From Forficula auricularia (taxonomy: Eukaryota > Arthropoda > Insecta > Dermaptera > Forficulidae), in NCBI GenBank assembly GCA_024734495.1, contig JALMQS010000073.1:4214985-4278984 (forward strand): a stretch of DNA of 64,000 nt. Direction: 5' to 3'. The position numbers and the translations under genes were made by a program. Below, piece by piece: positions 1-14,400 of the stretch. Each line of letters opens with the position of its first letter. Position 1 is the first letter of the stretch. The notes beneath the pieces are model-generated. The model ran no database searches and had not been told where the DNA came from. It saw nothing but the letters and a program-made list of their open reading frames with translations.

Positions 1-128
1 CTTGTAGAGTCTTAAAACCTATGAGTTTCATTCTTTTTTCAAGTACGTCATTTATGTTTTCTTATATTCCCCTGGAATCTCAATTTGAAAGGAGAGTTTA
101 AAGTTACTAACATGATTATTGGATAAAA

Positions 129-704
129 ATGTTTCACCAAGTACCAACACCAAATTCCTTGAAAACTATTACTAACATGACCTTAAAAACGTTCGAGCTC
201 TTCCACAGATTAAAAGCAAGCGCCTAAGCCACATCTCTAGGCTTCAAAATAACCCCTAAATATAATTATAGGTCATTTTACTATTTTTGGATGCATAATC
301 ATTTCTGACTTGTAGTAGCCTTTAACATTTCTATCTTTAAAAAAAATTAACTATTATACTAATTTTCTATTTATCCCATGGATGATGATTTTCTCCAACA
401 CCTTGCAAATTAAAGATAAAAATAAATAAATATTATATGAAATATTCATTTACTATGAGTTAAGATTTCTAGGTCACTTGTTTCACATTAAAATTAAAAA
501 AAATACAAGAGGTAAATTTTTTTTTCAATATATATATTTCGAGCTGTAAGCTCATCTTCAGGAAAGTACAGAATTATAACAGTTATAATTCTAAAAACAA
601 CTGACCTAGAAATCTTAACTCATAGTAAATGATTATTTCATATAATATTTATTTACTTTTATCTTTATTAAAGATGTTTCACCTTGCATCAACACCACAA
701 TCCC
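129..704. repeat. Penelope-like terminal repeats, inverted pair
   Basis: A TGTTTCACC-type terminus at 129-160 is followed by an inverted repeat with arms of about 66 bp at 409-476 and 604-672, and by a second terminus at 674-704. The right arm and terminus recur nearly unchanged at 62575-62670. A hammerhead-like motif lies between the arms on the minus strand. No coding sequence is present. I infer non-coding remnants of a Penelope-like retroelement. Confidence 0.55.
523..565 (-). ncRNA. hammerhead ribozyme-like motif
   Basis: Read on the minus strand: stem I UUUC, core CUGAAGA, stem II GAGCU/AGCUC with a 3-nt loop (5 bp), GAAA, a palindromic UAUAUAUA stretch ending UU, then stem I GAAA. The order matches a type I hammerhead. 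Position 7 of the core (A instead of U) is known to tolerate change. The very short stem III is typical of Penelope-associated hammerheads, which may act as dimers. Activity is not shown by sequence alone. Confidence 0.6.
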
Positions 705-2360
705 TATTAATTACCTTGCAAATTATCGAACTGACCATAATAAAACTAATATAAAATCCCAAAATGGTATTAAAATATCAAAATTGTCAATAAATAATTG
801 ACTATTAATATCTCTGGATTACGTAGAAACTGTTCAATTGCATATAGATATATACGTGTATTTATTTTTAACAATACAATAATCGATTTATTCAATCGAT
901 ATTTTTAAAGAAATTTAATATTTATTTATAGATATGGGTTTTATTTCTCTAAACATTCACCTTAATTATCTCTGAATTTGGTACATCTTTTAGGTAACAA
1001 CAAATTTGGTGTTACTTGCATACCATAAGGTTTCACTAATCCGATATTAAAATTTAAACAATTGAAAGTAAATTTATTTAAAATCACGATTCGAGAATCC
1101 ACTCCGGACTACAGTGGTTTCACTTCTTGGTACAATACCTTGCATCGTATCATAGAGAAAAGAAATCTAAGGAAATGTCTGAAAATTTCATTAAAAAACA
1201 AAAACAAAATATTTATAAATATATACATAAATAATTTTCAATGAAAAGTTATTTAAAAATGAAACATTTTTCTTAAACAAGTTATTATGAAAAAAGCCGA
1301 AATTGAATAACTCTCCTCGAAGATATAATAAAATTTATGGACTACAATGAACATGGGATTCAAAAAAAAAAAAAAAAAAAAAAAAAGGAATTCCAGTCAT
1401 TTTTCAAGAAAAATAAATAAATTCAAAACGCCTGAATCAAACAATGAAAAGGGGTATTTCTGGACATATAATTTTTATAAAATTTATATATGAATAAAAT
1501 AATTTCTAAAAAAAGAAATATTAAAGAAAAATTATTCATTCTTCAAAATACTAGATTTTCCAGAAATGTTTAAATATATAAATTCTTGTCTACAATGAAA
1601 AAATATCAAAGAGAAAGTAAAACAAAAATAGATAAACGTTATAAATAACTAAAATAACCCACTAAGTTTTATTCTTAAAATTGATTAAAGAATATTGAAA
1701 AAAAAGTAAAACCTGTTTTACAAGTTTAATATAACTTGTATAAAATGTCTACACTTGAGTGAATGTAAAGTGACATCACTTTTAGCTTGTAAAGGTTATA
1801 TTTTCAATTCTACCATGATGTCTAAAGTTTACTATAAAAAATCTCCCATTTTACATCTAAGAATGAAGACATTTGATAAGTGGGTCTGTCGAAAAATAAT
1901 TCGAATTAATTGGGAGGACAAACAATTTTTTTCGTAGTAAAGAGCAATGATGTTCATCAAGAAGATGCTTATTAAATAAATTATTTATTGATGAGAAAAT
2001 CAATTTCTAAACAACTTTTATTCCGTTGAGATTATGTGTGAGGAGGATAAACTTTCAAACTCGAACATGAATCTTCTACTACTCATTCCAATTCTATCCT
2101 GGTGTCAAATCACCACAAAGTATTAGGGAGTTTGAATAAAAAAAACATAAATTAATTGGGTTTAAAGACAAAGGACCTGTTTCAGACAATTTTTTCTTGG
2201 GGTGGATAGCCAAATTCCACAATGTTCATCAAGAAGAAGCTGTCTAAGAAGATTATTGGTGAAAAAATACATTTTCGATAAAATTGTATTCTGTTGAAAT
2301 CATGCATGAGGAATAATATTTGTTTTTAATTTATCAATTTTTTTTTATTTTTTATTTTAG
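705..2360. other. AT-rich sequence upstream of first recognised exon
   Basis: No exon with a convincing splice frame was found. A short motif at 1095-1160 resembles the 3' tail of the non-LTR/SINE family seen at 11506-11560 and 32150-32215, and there is an A-run at 1361-1386. The 5' exon(s) of the downstream gene could lie here or left of the window. Confidence 0.4.
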
Positions 2361-2456
2361 AAATCACTCACCATCGTTTAAAAAGAGAGAAAAGGACATG
2401 TCGAAACCTCGTTCTTATAGGAGAAACTCATCAAGGCCAGACAGACATAGGTCTCG
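2361..2456 (+). CDS. RG-rich gene, exon 1 visible
   Basis: The acceptor follows a T-rich tract ending TTTTAG; the donor is GTACGT. One base precedes the first full codon and CG is left over for the next exon. The peptide includes MSKPRSYRRNSSRPDRHRSR from the ATG at 2398, a basic Arg/Ser-rich stretch. Eleven or more sense codons precede the ATG in the same frame, so this may be an internal exon. Confidence 0.6.
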
Positions 2457-5400
2457 GTACGTTTTATTTTAATGGTGATATTTTAAATATAAATAATAAT
2501 TAATTAAAAATGTTACACAAATACCATTTAGTTTTAAAATTATAACCATAAACAAAATGTTATTTGTACAAGGAATGCCCTAAATCGAAGAAAAAGGTTG
2601 TTTTAAAGGTTTAAAAAGTAAAACGGGACCCTATTTTTGACGTTACAATATCTCTCTGTATGTCGGAGCATTGTTGCTCATAAACTAAATAAGCAAACTT
2701 GAAATTTACAAGTTATATTTATTCATTTTCCCCAATAAAATTTTAATCGAATGATTATTTTGGAAATTTTTTAATTTTTTGTGGGGTTGCAAAATAATTT
2801 TTTTTTTATCAACTGTCTCAGGTATTCTTGTAAAGTTATTTTTAACTATAATTAGGCTTAATATTTTTAAATTTATTTCGCTTTAGAATGATCCTCTGAA
2901 AGAGCCCTAGAGTTGCCATTAATTTTTAGGTGATTCTTTTACCAGCCTAATTAAAATAAACTACTTTAATTTAAATTCTTAAAGTTAGTTCATTGCCTCC
3001 TTATGATTGACAAATAAGATGGAATTCGATATCTCAAATATATAATTTTCCTGCTACCTGCCAATCTATCCCCATAAATTATAATAGTAAAATCGATGTC
3101 TCTCACTTAATGTGCAAGAACGTCATAAATCAAAATAAACCAAAACAGGACGCCTTTGGTTTTTCTTTCAACAAAAAACAAATCTTGATACAAAAATAAG
3201 ATAGAAAAGTGCGCTTATCTTGTGCGCAATACTGTTTTCTGATGAAATAATGCACTTTTGCGCTAAACGAAATGAAATATTTTATAATGCAGAAACGACA
3301 CTTCTGGTCCTAGCTGCTAAATATTGAGTTAAAGATATGACGATCTTGCTGAGATATATATACTACTCTTTCAGGGCATTATAAAAATAGAGACCAGACG
3401 TGTCGTTTCTGCATTATAAAATATTTCATTTCGTTTAATGCAAAAGTGTATTATTTCATCAGAAAACATTATTGCACACAAGGTAAGCTCACTTTTCTAT
3501 CATATTTTTGTATCAAGAACGTGGTTTTGTGTTATATGAAAAACCAAAGGCATCCTGTTATGGTTTATTTTGAAGAAATGACACTTCTGGTCTCTAGCTG
3601 CTAAATATTGAGTTAAAGATATAACGATCTTGCTGAGATATTTATACTACTCTTTCAAGGCATTCTGAAAATAGGCATAATCTTGGGCATAACTAAAAAT
3701 CACCTATTTTTGAGATATGACGTTGTTGAAAGGATTGAGCGATATTATAGATGTCAACCCTAACTTGATTTTAGCTAATTCAATTCTTGTTTATTTTGTA
3801 AAATTGTAAATATTTCAAGATTAAAAATATTTGACTTATGCCACTTTCAAGGATTTACCTTCGGCTCATTTATGGTCCCATCATCATTAAAAAAAAAATA
3901 TGTACAAATAATATATGAATTGAAATGGCTATATCCCTTCTGGTTACTCTCAAAACTAGGCTTATTATATATTATTAGTTTTATATAAAATATAATTGTT
4001 TTATAAATAATTATGAAAAATTTTGTTTTCAGATCGAGTTCATTCGAATCTTCAAGGCACCGAAGTGATAGAAAAAAGTTTCATGGAAGGTAAGTTTATT
4101 TATATATATATACTATAGATAAAATAATTTTTAAGAAAAAATAAAAACCGACTTCAAAAAATTAAATGCAACAAATAAAATACACTAAAAGGTATAAAAT
4201 AATTATTATCTTATTTAGTTACAACTAAACGACGAAATATTAACATGAAATTACTTTTTGAAGTCGGTGCCAAACAAACTATACCTATAAGCGAGCATAC
4301 CCTCCAAACGTACTAAGTAAGATCCGTCGAGTGCGATTCATAAAAGGTATATGTTTGGCACCAACTTCAAAAAGTAATTTCATGTTAATATTTCGTCGTT
4401 TAGTTGTAACTAAATAAGATAATAATTATTTTATACCTTTTAGTGTATTTTATTTGTTGCATTTAATTTTTTGAAGTCGGTTTTTATTTTTTTCTTAAAA
4501 ATTATTTTATTTTTCTTTTTAGTGATGTTATTAATAGTGATCATATCATCAGAACTTGATCAAATTAATATGGCACCATCCCCAAGACACCCCTATCGGA
4601 TAAAAAAAGAACCATCGAAATCGGTTCATAAACAAAGAGGTTAGGTCTAAACAAACCTAATAAAAAAGGTCTAATACCTATGAAAAAAAACGAAAAAAAT
4701 GGGACCAATCGGAAGCTAGACTGGACCCAATGCAAAATATTTTTTCAAAATCGGTTGAGAATTGGCGGAGATATGAGGTAACATAGGCACAAAAAAAAAA
4801 AAAAAAAAAATTCAATCGAATAGAGAACCTCCTCCTTTTTTGAAGTCGGTTAAAAAGAAAAAAAAATTATTGTTTATATAAATGAAAAAATACAAATCTT
4901 TTATAAAAAACAATCCAAAACACGCTTATTCAAAAGTCAAACGTTTCTTGAGAATTTCTTCCCTTTTTCAATGACAAATTTTTTCGAAAAAAGAAAAAAA
5001 AGTTGCTTTCTCTAGAATTTAGAAAGCAACACTAAGATATTAAATATTTTTATAAATAGACAATTTTACAGATTGTCTTATTGACAAGATTACCTTTAAA
5101 TAACAACAATACTTTTAACCTTTAAATAATAATAATACGTTTAACCTTTAAATAATAATAATACGTTTAACCTTTAAATAATAATAATACTTTTTAACCG
5201 ACTTCAAAAAAGGAGGAGGTTCTCTATTCGACTGAATTTTTTTTTTTTTTTTTTTGTTTTTTTTTTGTGCCTATGTTACCTCATATCTCCGCCAATTCTC
5301 AACCGATTTTGAAATTTTTTTTGCATTGGGTCCAGTCTAGCTTCCGATTGGTCCCATTTTTTTTCGTATTTTTTTCATAGGTATTAGACCTTTTTTATTA

Positions 5401-8400
5401 GGTTTGTTTAGACCTAACCTCTTTGTTTATGAACCGATTTCGATGGTTCTTTTTTTATCCGAAAGGGGGTGTCTTAGGGATGGTGTCATATTAATTTGGT
5501 CAAGTTCTGATGATATGATCACTATTAATAACATCACTAAAAAGAGAAAAATAAAAATAATTTTTAAGAAAAAATAAAAACCGACTTCAAAAAATTAAAT
5601 GCAACAAATAAAATACACTAAAAGGTATAAAATAATTATTATCTTATTTAGTTACAACTAAACGACGAAATATTAACATGAAATTACTTTTTGAAGTTGG
5701 TGCCAAACATATACCTTTTATGAATCGCACTCGACGGATCTTACTTAGTACATTTGGCGTACGCTCGCTTATAGGTATAGTTAGTTTGGCACCGACTTCA
5801 AAAAGTAATTTCATGTTAATATTTCGTCGTTTAGTTGTAACTAAATAAGATAATAATTATTTTATACCTTTTAGTGTATTTTATTTGTTGCATTTAATTT
5901 TTTGAAGTCGGTTTTTATTTTTCTTAAAAATTATTTTTTAGCCTTTAAATAATAACAATACTTTTAACCTTTAAATAATTTGTCATTGAAATTATCCCGA
6001 AACATTCGACTTACGTTAGTTGAGTCATTTGGCTCTTCGCACTCTGGCGACCAATATAGGAACTCACTCAGAGCCAGACACCATTAGTCATAGAATAGTC
6101 ATACCTGTTACAGGAACTAGGCGAATGTTTTATTTATCTTTTATGTATATAAAAAGAATATATTATTATATTACTGATATAAAGGGACATATATTCTATT
6201 CATCTTTCAGGTGAATATCTTTGTACATACTGTATATACTGATTTTATCTTATATTAATAAATATCATCTTTCAGATATTGAAACTTGAATCGTTTTGTG
6301 TCTTACCCTCGAGATCCACTAATCACGAAGTTACGAATAGAATATATGTCCCTTTATATCAGTAATATAATAATATATTCTTTTTATATACATAAAGATA
6401 AATAAAACATTCGCCTAGTTCCTGTAACAGGTATGACTATTCTATGACTAATGGTGTCTGGCTCTGAGTGAGTTCCTATATTGGTCGCCAGAGTGCGAAG
6501 AGCCAATACAATTACATATATATATATATATATATACTACTGGTATATTTATTTATTATCCATCAAATCCATGTTTTGTAAAGTTTTTTCACATTCGACA
6601 ATCAATGAAATTGGAAAATTATAATTATTAAATTCCAACGTTTCAACCTATACTTCTAAACCCATTTTCGAATATTGAGCAATATAGCCAAAATCATTCA
6701 CGTCATCGATCTGTTGTATCGAAGTACATTGGCTATTAGCACTCATACATGCTACTGACTCGACACACGAGTCTTTCTAACCATATACATCCATACCAAG
6801 ATATCATAATTGACTCGACTTCTTAGGTCGTTACCAACATTATGTCTTAGGCCGAGTCCTCGTCAAAGACTCCTGGGAAGACTTTTTTTTAGTTCTTCGA
6901 CTTTTTCTCCTCGGTTTGTGCGGCTCCCCTTATGTCTTCAGGAGGTCATAGAGACCTTGTTTTAGAATATATTTAGTGATTTCAAATTTAAACAAACTTC
7001 TTCAGTGCGTTTGGCTTATAAGTAGAGACCGGATTTTTATGCAGTAAACTGCAAAAATATGCAGTTAAAAATGCTGAAATATGCAAGTAATATGCAGAAT
7101 ACGTTGAAATATGTAAATATATGCAGTAAAAGATGGCAAAATAAATTTTTTTATTCACTAATATATATTTGAAGGAGCGCTATGAAAAAAATAAAATGAT
7201 AAAGCAAGCTAAAAACACCAAGTGTCAAATATGCACTTTAATTTCGTTAAAATTGCAAAAATTCTCATTATATTCAATAATTTATCAATTATATTTAATA
7301 TATTAAAAAATCTTTAAACTCAAAGAAATAATAGGTTCCCTTGAATAAAATCAACATAATAAACATAGTAATTTTTCAAAAAATGTGAACGAAAAATACG
7401 GGGGTGGGGTAGTTTTATTTAACAGAAACGATTGTATTGAATTGTATTGCTTTTATTTTTTATATTAACAAGCTTTTCTTTTAAAAAATCGGTATTTGGC
7501 GCGAAATATGCAATATCTATTTGATAAAAAAATCCTTCAAATATGCAATTTTATGGAAAATTCTTCAAATATGCAGTATAAAATTTAACCTACAATATCC
7601 TAGATGCATGATTCGAATAGATAATTGATCCCCTGGGTCGTATGTGGCGGCAAACAAAATATGTAATTGCATAGGAATCCGGTCTCTACTTATAAGCTAT
7701 ACATTTATTGATACTAACTTGGTATATTTGACAAATAAGACTTGAATTGTACTAAGCATTACATTTGTATTTGAATTCTTATATTATTTTTATTCATTCA
7801 TATTAAATAAATGTCACATCTATTTTTCAAATTGAATACTTACTGTTCAGTTCTGATTTTATTATATCCAAGTTTTTTAAAAGAAGAAAGTCGTGTTAAT
7901 AAGAAAAAGGCAGTGAAAGTAATTTTGTTTAAAATTGAAATGAGGCTTTTAAAAATCATGGAAACAAGCATGTTTTGTTCTTCCGCACATAAAATCATTA
8001 TCGGTCTACGTATTTGTTTAACTCATATGTGAAAAATAGCCCTCGACGCCAGTAAAGATACTCTCGCGCTAGCTTTAGACATGTCAATGACCTTCGATCG
8101 TTTTTGGCATAAAGATCTTCTTGTCAAATTACCCGCCTTTGGTCTTATCTCTAGGCTCTGCAAGTTGTTTGAAACCTTACTTTTAAATACTGGTTGATGG
8201 AATATCATCGGATAATTAAATTATGTTCTACAACTCTTGTGCACGGTGCCAAATTTCCTAATAGCCAATTACTTCTAAGGAAAGCGGTGTTGGTTGTAAG
8301 TGAAATATAGTAAATAAAAGAATATATATATATATATATATATATGGGGTTTCACAGGAATAAAATTACAATAGTTTAAAAATAAAACCCAATATTCATC

Positions 8401-11400
8401 CATCTTCAGGAGTTACATTATATATATATATATTATATATATTCTTTTATTTCCTAATAGCCTTTGAAACTTTCAAATAGTCCAAAATGTCAAGGGCTTG
8501 ATTTTGCTATAATTACCAACTCTTTAAGATGGCTTTTTAAAGTATGGATAGAAAGGTGGTGATAATTCTAGTATATATATTTAAATAATTCCACCAAAAC
8601 TCGTATAACTGCTCTAAATTATTTAAATACTAGTTGACGACCGGGCCTTTCGGCCCGGCGTCACTTGCCTTGCGGGGAGCGTCTCGTTCATACCAATTTA
8701 ATAATTGAAATTTAAAATCTTACTGTAAGTATCGAAAGAATGTGCTGAATGAAATTGATTCAAAAAATAAGGAAGAGACAAGGAAAGATTTATTTAACAC
8801 ATTGCCTAAGCACGATCACTATCTGACCAATCAGAATCGTTCTAATAATTTGACGCTTTGGCATTGGCTATGCACTGGCCAATCAGATCGTTTCCACATA
8901 CATATATATCCACATACTTTTCTATTTTATATATATAGATAGATAGATAATTGATTCATATATTATTCCAATTTAAAACATTGTTTATTTTTGGAGTAAA
9001 ACTTTAATTTCGCATTGTAAAATGATATTTTTCTTGCTTTTCTGTTAGCAAAATCGTCAATGACATTATCATAGTTTATCCTAACTTATAGTTGTTCCAT
9101 AAACAGTAACAGTGGCTTAAATTGGTTTTTGCTTTGAGAAGGGAGGGGATTCGGTCCACTTTTATTAGCTCTTATCACTTGAAGAATAATGAAAAAAAAG
9201 TAACAATTAAAAGTATTAGGATTTCTAACTGCTTCAATGGCATAATTGGCATAACTAGAACTTTTGAGTCCTTAGTAAATTTTAATGGCATGCACTCCTT
9301 TCTATGGAAATTAATTGAAGCTTGGCCACAAAAAATCTTACTAACGTTTCAATCTTTCTCACTTTCTCTTACTATCAGTAAGATTTTTATTCCATTAACA
9401 AATTTCCTACATGTATTCTAAATATTAAAATAAAAATGTGTTCATTGTGAGTAAATCTAAAAATACTTTTAAAAGAAAAAGTTTCTTTGCTTGTGACACT
9501 TTCATTCTAAAACCAGGGCTGAAGTGGAGGGTATATAGCATATACTTTGTGGTTTAATCTGAGCAAATAGCGTATTCCCTGTCTTAGGTTATACATTTTA
9601 TTTTAAATTACAGTAATACTCCCTTCTCGGCTTATAGCGTATACCCTCTGATTTTTACTCTCCATATAGCGTATACCCTCTGCAAATTTTACGACTACAG
9701 CACTATTTAAAAAATTATATATCCGATTGAGATAAAACTTCGTCTTCAATATCATGTTTAATCTCTTAGATACTATATAAACAATAAAAAAAAAAATATT
9801 CAACTACCATTTGATGAATATATCAAATTATCAAATGGTAGTAGTTAAATATATTTTTTTCTATGAGACTGAAAAATGTTTTTTTCATGTTAAAAAAATT
9901 AGTTTTATTAGAAAATTTATTAAACAAAGACAATAATTTTATTAATTAAACAAAATAAGAAAAAAAAGGGGGATTTTACTTAGGGAAAGTGGTGTAGGTT
10001 TTACGAGAAACATGATATTAGTTAATAAAGTAAAGGGAGTGTAGTTTCACAGTGAATGAAATAAAAATCAAAGAGGTTTATACAAACTCAATATATTTCG
10101 GATTATTAGTCCATCATCAGGAGTTTACAGATTAAAAACTTAATTACACAGTGAAACTACACTCCCTTTACTTTATTAATTTAAAAAAGGGGGATATTTC
10201 AGAATTTTTAATCACAAAAAAAAAATTCCTTCCGGAGCTTACCCTCCCAGTTCTCACGCTACGCCATTATTCTTTCTGTATTTAATACTTATTGTCGGTA
10301 AATTTAAAGGTAACGGATGTAAATCAAACAAATTTAGCGCGAATTGATCAATCGATATAGCCACCTTGCAAAACCCCTGGTTCCACCCTTGTGATACCCT
10401 GGAGCTATCCCACCCATCTCCTGAATATAGATAGCGTACTATTACAGCCAAGAAAAATATATTCTATCATTAATTTTAATCACCATATTCCATATTTTAA
10501 AATAATCCATAAAAGATGCCATATTCGATTTAGTTCTATATTTCACTTTTTCAGAGGTTCGTAAATAAAATATTCATTTTCGTTCGTGTAATAACATCTA
10601 AGTTAGCATCCTTTTTCAGCTCCATTTCATCAATGGATGCCAATTATTTCGAATATGCCCTACTAATTTTACGGAATTGTGGGGTTTTTTTCTCTAATGT
10701 ATATATATATATATACTGATATTGCTAATTAAATATCTAATCCAAAAATGTCTTAACTCGTATAGTTAATTAATTAATCTTATATAGAATATCTATTTAT
10801 ATATATATATATATTTACTTTTATAAATCTCGTTAGAGCCAGAGGCTGCGATCAATAAATCTTTGTCGAATATATATATGATATGCATACTACTATATAT
10901 ATATATATATACATCTGTGCATATCTCCATCCCTCTTCATTTGTCTAATGGAATTAACAAATTGTTATTCGAAATATCACCTCGATTTATTAATAAATAT
11001 CAAATTATAAAACTAAGACTTTACTTTCAGCTTATTAATACACTCTGAAAATCATAATATATATTATATTCATGCTAATATGTTTTTTATGATATTTATT
11101 GAAGATTTAATTAATTTTTTTTTAAAAACAATTTGAATATAGTTAATATTATGAAAAATTCTGAAAAATAAAAAATTGTCTTGGAAATATATTTCCTTCA
11201 AAGAATAATAATAAATAATGAAAAATAATTTTTTCCAAAAAATCTTAATAAAAGTAAAAAGAAATTTATTTATCTGTTCTATTTTTAACTATTATTTTTA
11301 AAATTTTAAAAATTATATAAATTTTGAATAAAAACTCAAACTTGTTTATCCCTTATGACATCTAGAGACTGGAACTCTCTTCATCCGACCGTCTTCCCAG

Positions 11401-14400
11401 CGACATAATAACCTTCAATCTTTCAAGACATACATCCACGAATACCTTCAACTCCGACCCAATCCCTAAATCTCTTATTTCCAAGATACATGGGTCCACC
11501 GCGGACTACAGAGGTTGTACCTTTTTGGTGCAACTTCTTCTTGTATCTGTATCATTATAAAAAATAAAAAAATAACATAGAACAGATATAAATTCCATTT
11601 CTATCATTATCTAAATTATTTGGAAAAATTATATTTCATAAAGAATATTATTCCTAATATTCATAAAATTGAGAAAAATTTAAATTAAAGATAAATTCTA
11701 CAAATGATGTATAGAAGCAAAGCAACTTTGGTTGTTTTGATATTAAACGTGAAGAAAGAAAATTATAACTTAAATTTGATGTTTTATAAATTCAAGTACC
11801 TGGCCACCGAGCGATGCTCGGTAACTTTTTGCTTCAATTAAAAGCTATATATCAATCCCCGAACTCCCCTCGCCCCCAAACCCCCACCACTTCACCCCAC
11901 CTCCTGCACCCCAATTCCGCCCCCGAAACCACTCCCCTATTGCACCCCCCCCCCACCGTCACCCCCGCACCTAGTTTTTGCATTTCAAGCCTTGTAGTGG
12001 CCCACAGATTATGTGTTATATACAGGTATATAAATAAATTCCGTATAATATTTTTTTTAATTAAATAACAATTTTGAGTTCATCAATTAAATTGAGTAAC
12101 TTTTAATATATATATATATATATAATAATATTTGTAATGATCTATTAGTGGAATTTAAAATTAAAAAAACAATTAAAAGGAAATTGAATAAAAATGTAAA
12201 TATACATTTTTATCGAGACAACCACCTGTGAATAATTATTTCAATTAACAAAAACCCATCAAAAACAACTTAGCCGAAGATGAGACAGTTAATAGAGTAA
12301 AGGGTGTGTAGTTTCACAGTGAATGAAATAAAACTCAAAGAGGTTTATACAAACAAGTTAGTCGAAGATGAGACAGTTAATAGAGTAAAGGGTGTGTAGT
12401 TTCACAGTGAAACTACACACCCTTTACTCTATTAACTAACATCATGTTTCACCTAAAACCTACACCACTTTCCATAAGTAAAAAAGAAGATGAGACAGTG
12501 ACAGATCCAATGTCCAACACAAAACCCTCCTCCTAACCCGTGAATTTCATCCAAATCGTTAAAGCCGTTTTCGAGAACCCGATTGGATATATATATATAG
12601 ATTTGCTCGTTTAATATAATAAGATAAGATATTTTACTTCAAATTATAAAATCTTCTATTCTTTTTTTCAGTGTTCCACCTGAATTTTCAAAGACAAAGG
12701 AAGATAAGAAAAATCATGGGGATGACACCCTTGGCGAGGGGACATCTAGAAATAGTGAAAATATGGTTGTACCACAGGGCAAGTGATATTCTCAATTTTA
12801 TTTACTTTAATTTACAGGATTGAGTATAAAGTGATTTCATGCTAATGTCCAAATTTTAATTCCTTCTTTCTATATCTCTTTTCTCTTCTGATACTATATT
12901 TACTTTTGAATTGATTTATAAAAATTTCATTTAAATACATAGGTAATTTTCAATTACCTTCAAATTATTTTTAGCAGGATTAAATAAGAGGTTTATATTG
13001 TGTTTCATTTATCTCATAATATTTTTTTAAAAATTTTAATTGATTCTTCTAAATTTCTTCTGTTCTTATTCTAATACTGTTTCATCCTTAAATATAAAAA
13101 ATTTATCTTCCTTCAACCTCTATTTTTCGTTTTTTGATAAATGAATTCACGAATCATATATAAATCTCAAATTAAACCAAATAGTTATATATTTTATTTT
13201 GAAATCAATTAAAATATGTTTAAAATTTTTCTATTATTAGAAGAATTAATTGAATATTATCGATATTGGGGGAAAAAATATATATATTTCCAAGTCATTT
13301 TATTCATTAGAGTGAAGAAATATTCGTTAATAAAACAATTTTTTATTGAACTGCTTAAACATTAGGTAAGTACAAAACTTAACTAATTAATTAATTTTTT
13401 ATTTTTTTTTTTATTTTTCTTAAAAAATAATTTTAAATTTTTTATATTCAGACACAGCGGGCGTTTGATTAGCCAATGCTGTCTTGAGCAGAAGGGGAGG
13501 AGACTATTCTTTTCAACGAAGGGTATGTTTCATTTTAACTCCTTCTACTTAATTCCTTGATTCTAAAATAATTATTACATTTCTTCGATGGGTGAACCGC
13601 GACCTAAAATTGTGTACACCTACTTCCACTTTCATTTCCAAGTAGAAGACAATAGATTATCTAATGAATTTCAAAGTAATTCCAAAGACGGTGTACACCT
13701 AATTCCAATCGCGGTTCGCCCCTCGCATTACTTTTAAATCTTCTTTTCTTATATTTGGTTGTGATCTAATTTTTCTGTTTATATACATAGGTTTCTATAA
13801 TGGTCAGGAATCCACGATTTCTTTTTCATTTAATTTTTTCATACAAAATTAATTTAATTAATTATATATATTTATTATAAACAATTATAAAAGAGCCAAC
13901 GGCCTTGGCATGTTGATATCACCCGATTCTATAGATCTCGGAAGTTGAGCAACATGTGGCACGGTTGTTTCTTAGGTGGATCACCGTCTAAGAACACTGT
14001 GTCCTTTTGGCCTATTACACTCAATCGGTTGATTGGGATGGACTAAAGAAAGATACTTAAGAGTTGCAACCATTTATCTAGAATTGAAATGGGTTTTAAA
14101 ACATTGCCAGTACAGGCCGAAAGAAGTTGGCCAAAAAAATGAACACTTAAATAAAAAAAAAGTTTAAAATTAAAATAATTAAAATAAATACTAATAAAAT
14201 TATACTTAATACTATAATCAATTATTATTGAAAGTAGTAAAATAATACAAAACTGAAAAATTATCCAGTCACAATAATGAATAAATTTTCATAATATATA
14301 TATATATATACCATATATATAAAGAGAAAATGGAAATTGATACTATGATGGATTATTTTTAAAAGAAATATTAAATTGGAAAACAGCGTTTGGCTTATAA

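Noticed and set aside
6020..6214. 64-codon ORF
   Set aside because: It lies in one arm of a near-perfect inverted repeat and has no protein-like composition or neighbours.
11814..12068. Proline-rich 84-codon ORF
   Set aside because: It is the C-rich body of the hairpin-ended repeat; copy 3 carries a similar C-rich stretch without the same frame.
13452..13521. Exon-like segment with acceptor and donor between exons 3 and 4
   Set aside because: Its length (70 nt) breaks the frame, and the only open frame does not follow from the leftover base of exon 3; exons 3 and 4 join directly in frame.
13895..14013. Functional 5S rRNA gene
   Set aside because: Too many substitutions in stems and box regions, and it runs into a SINE-type tail.
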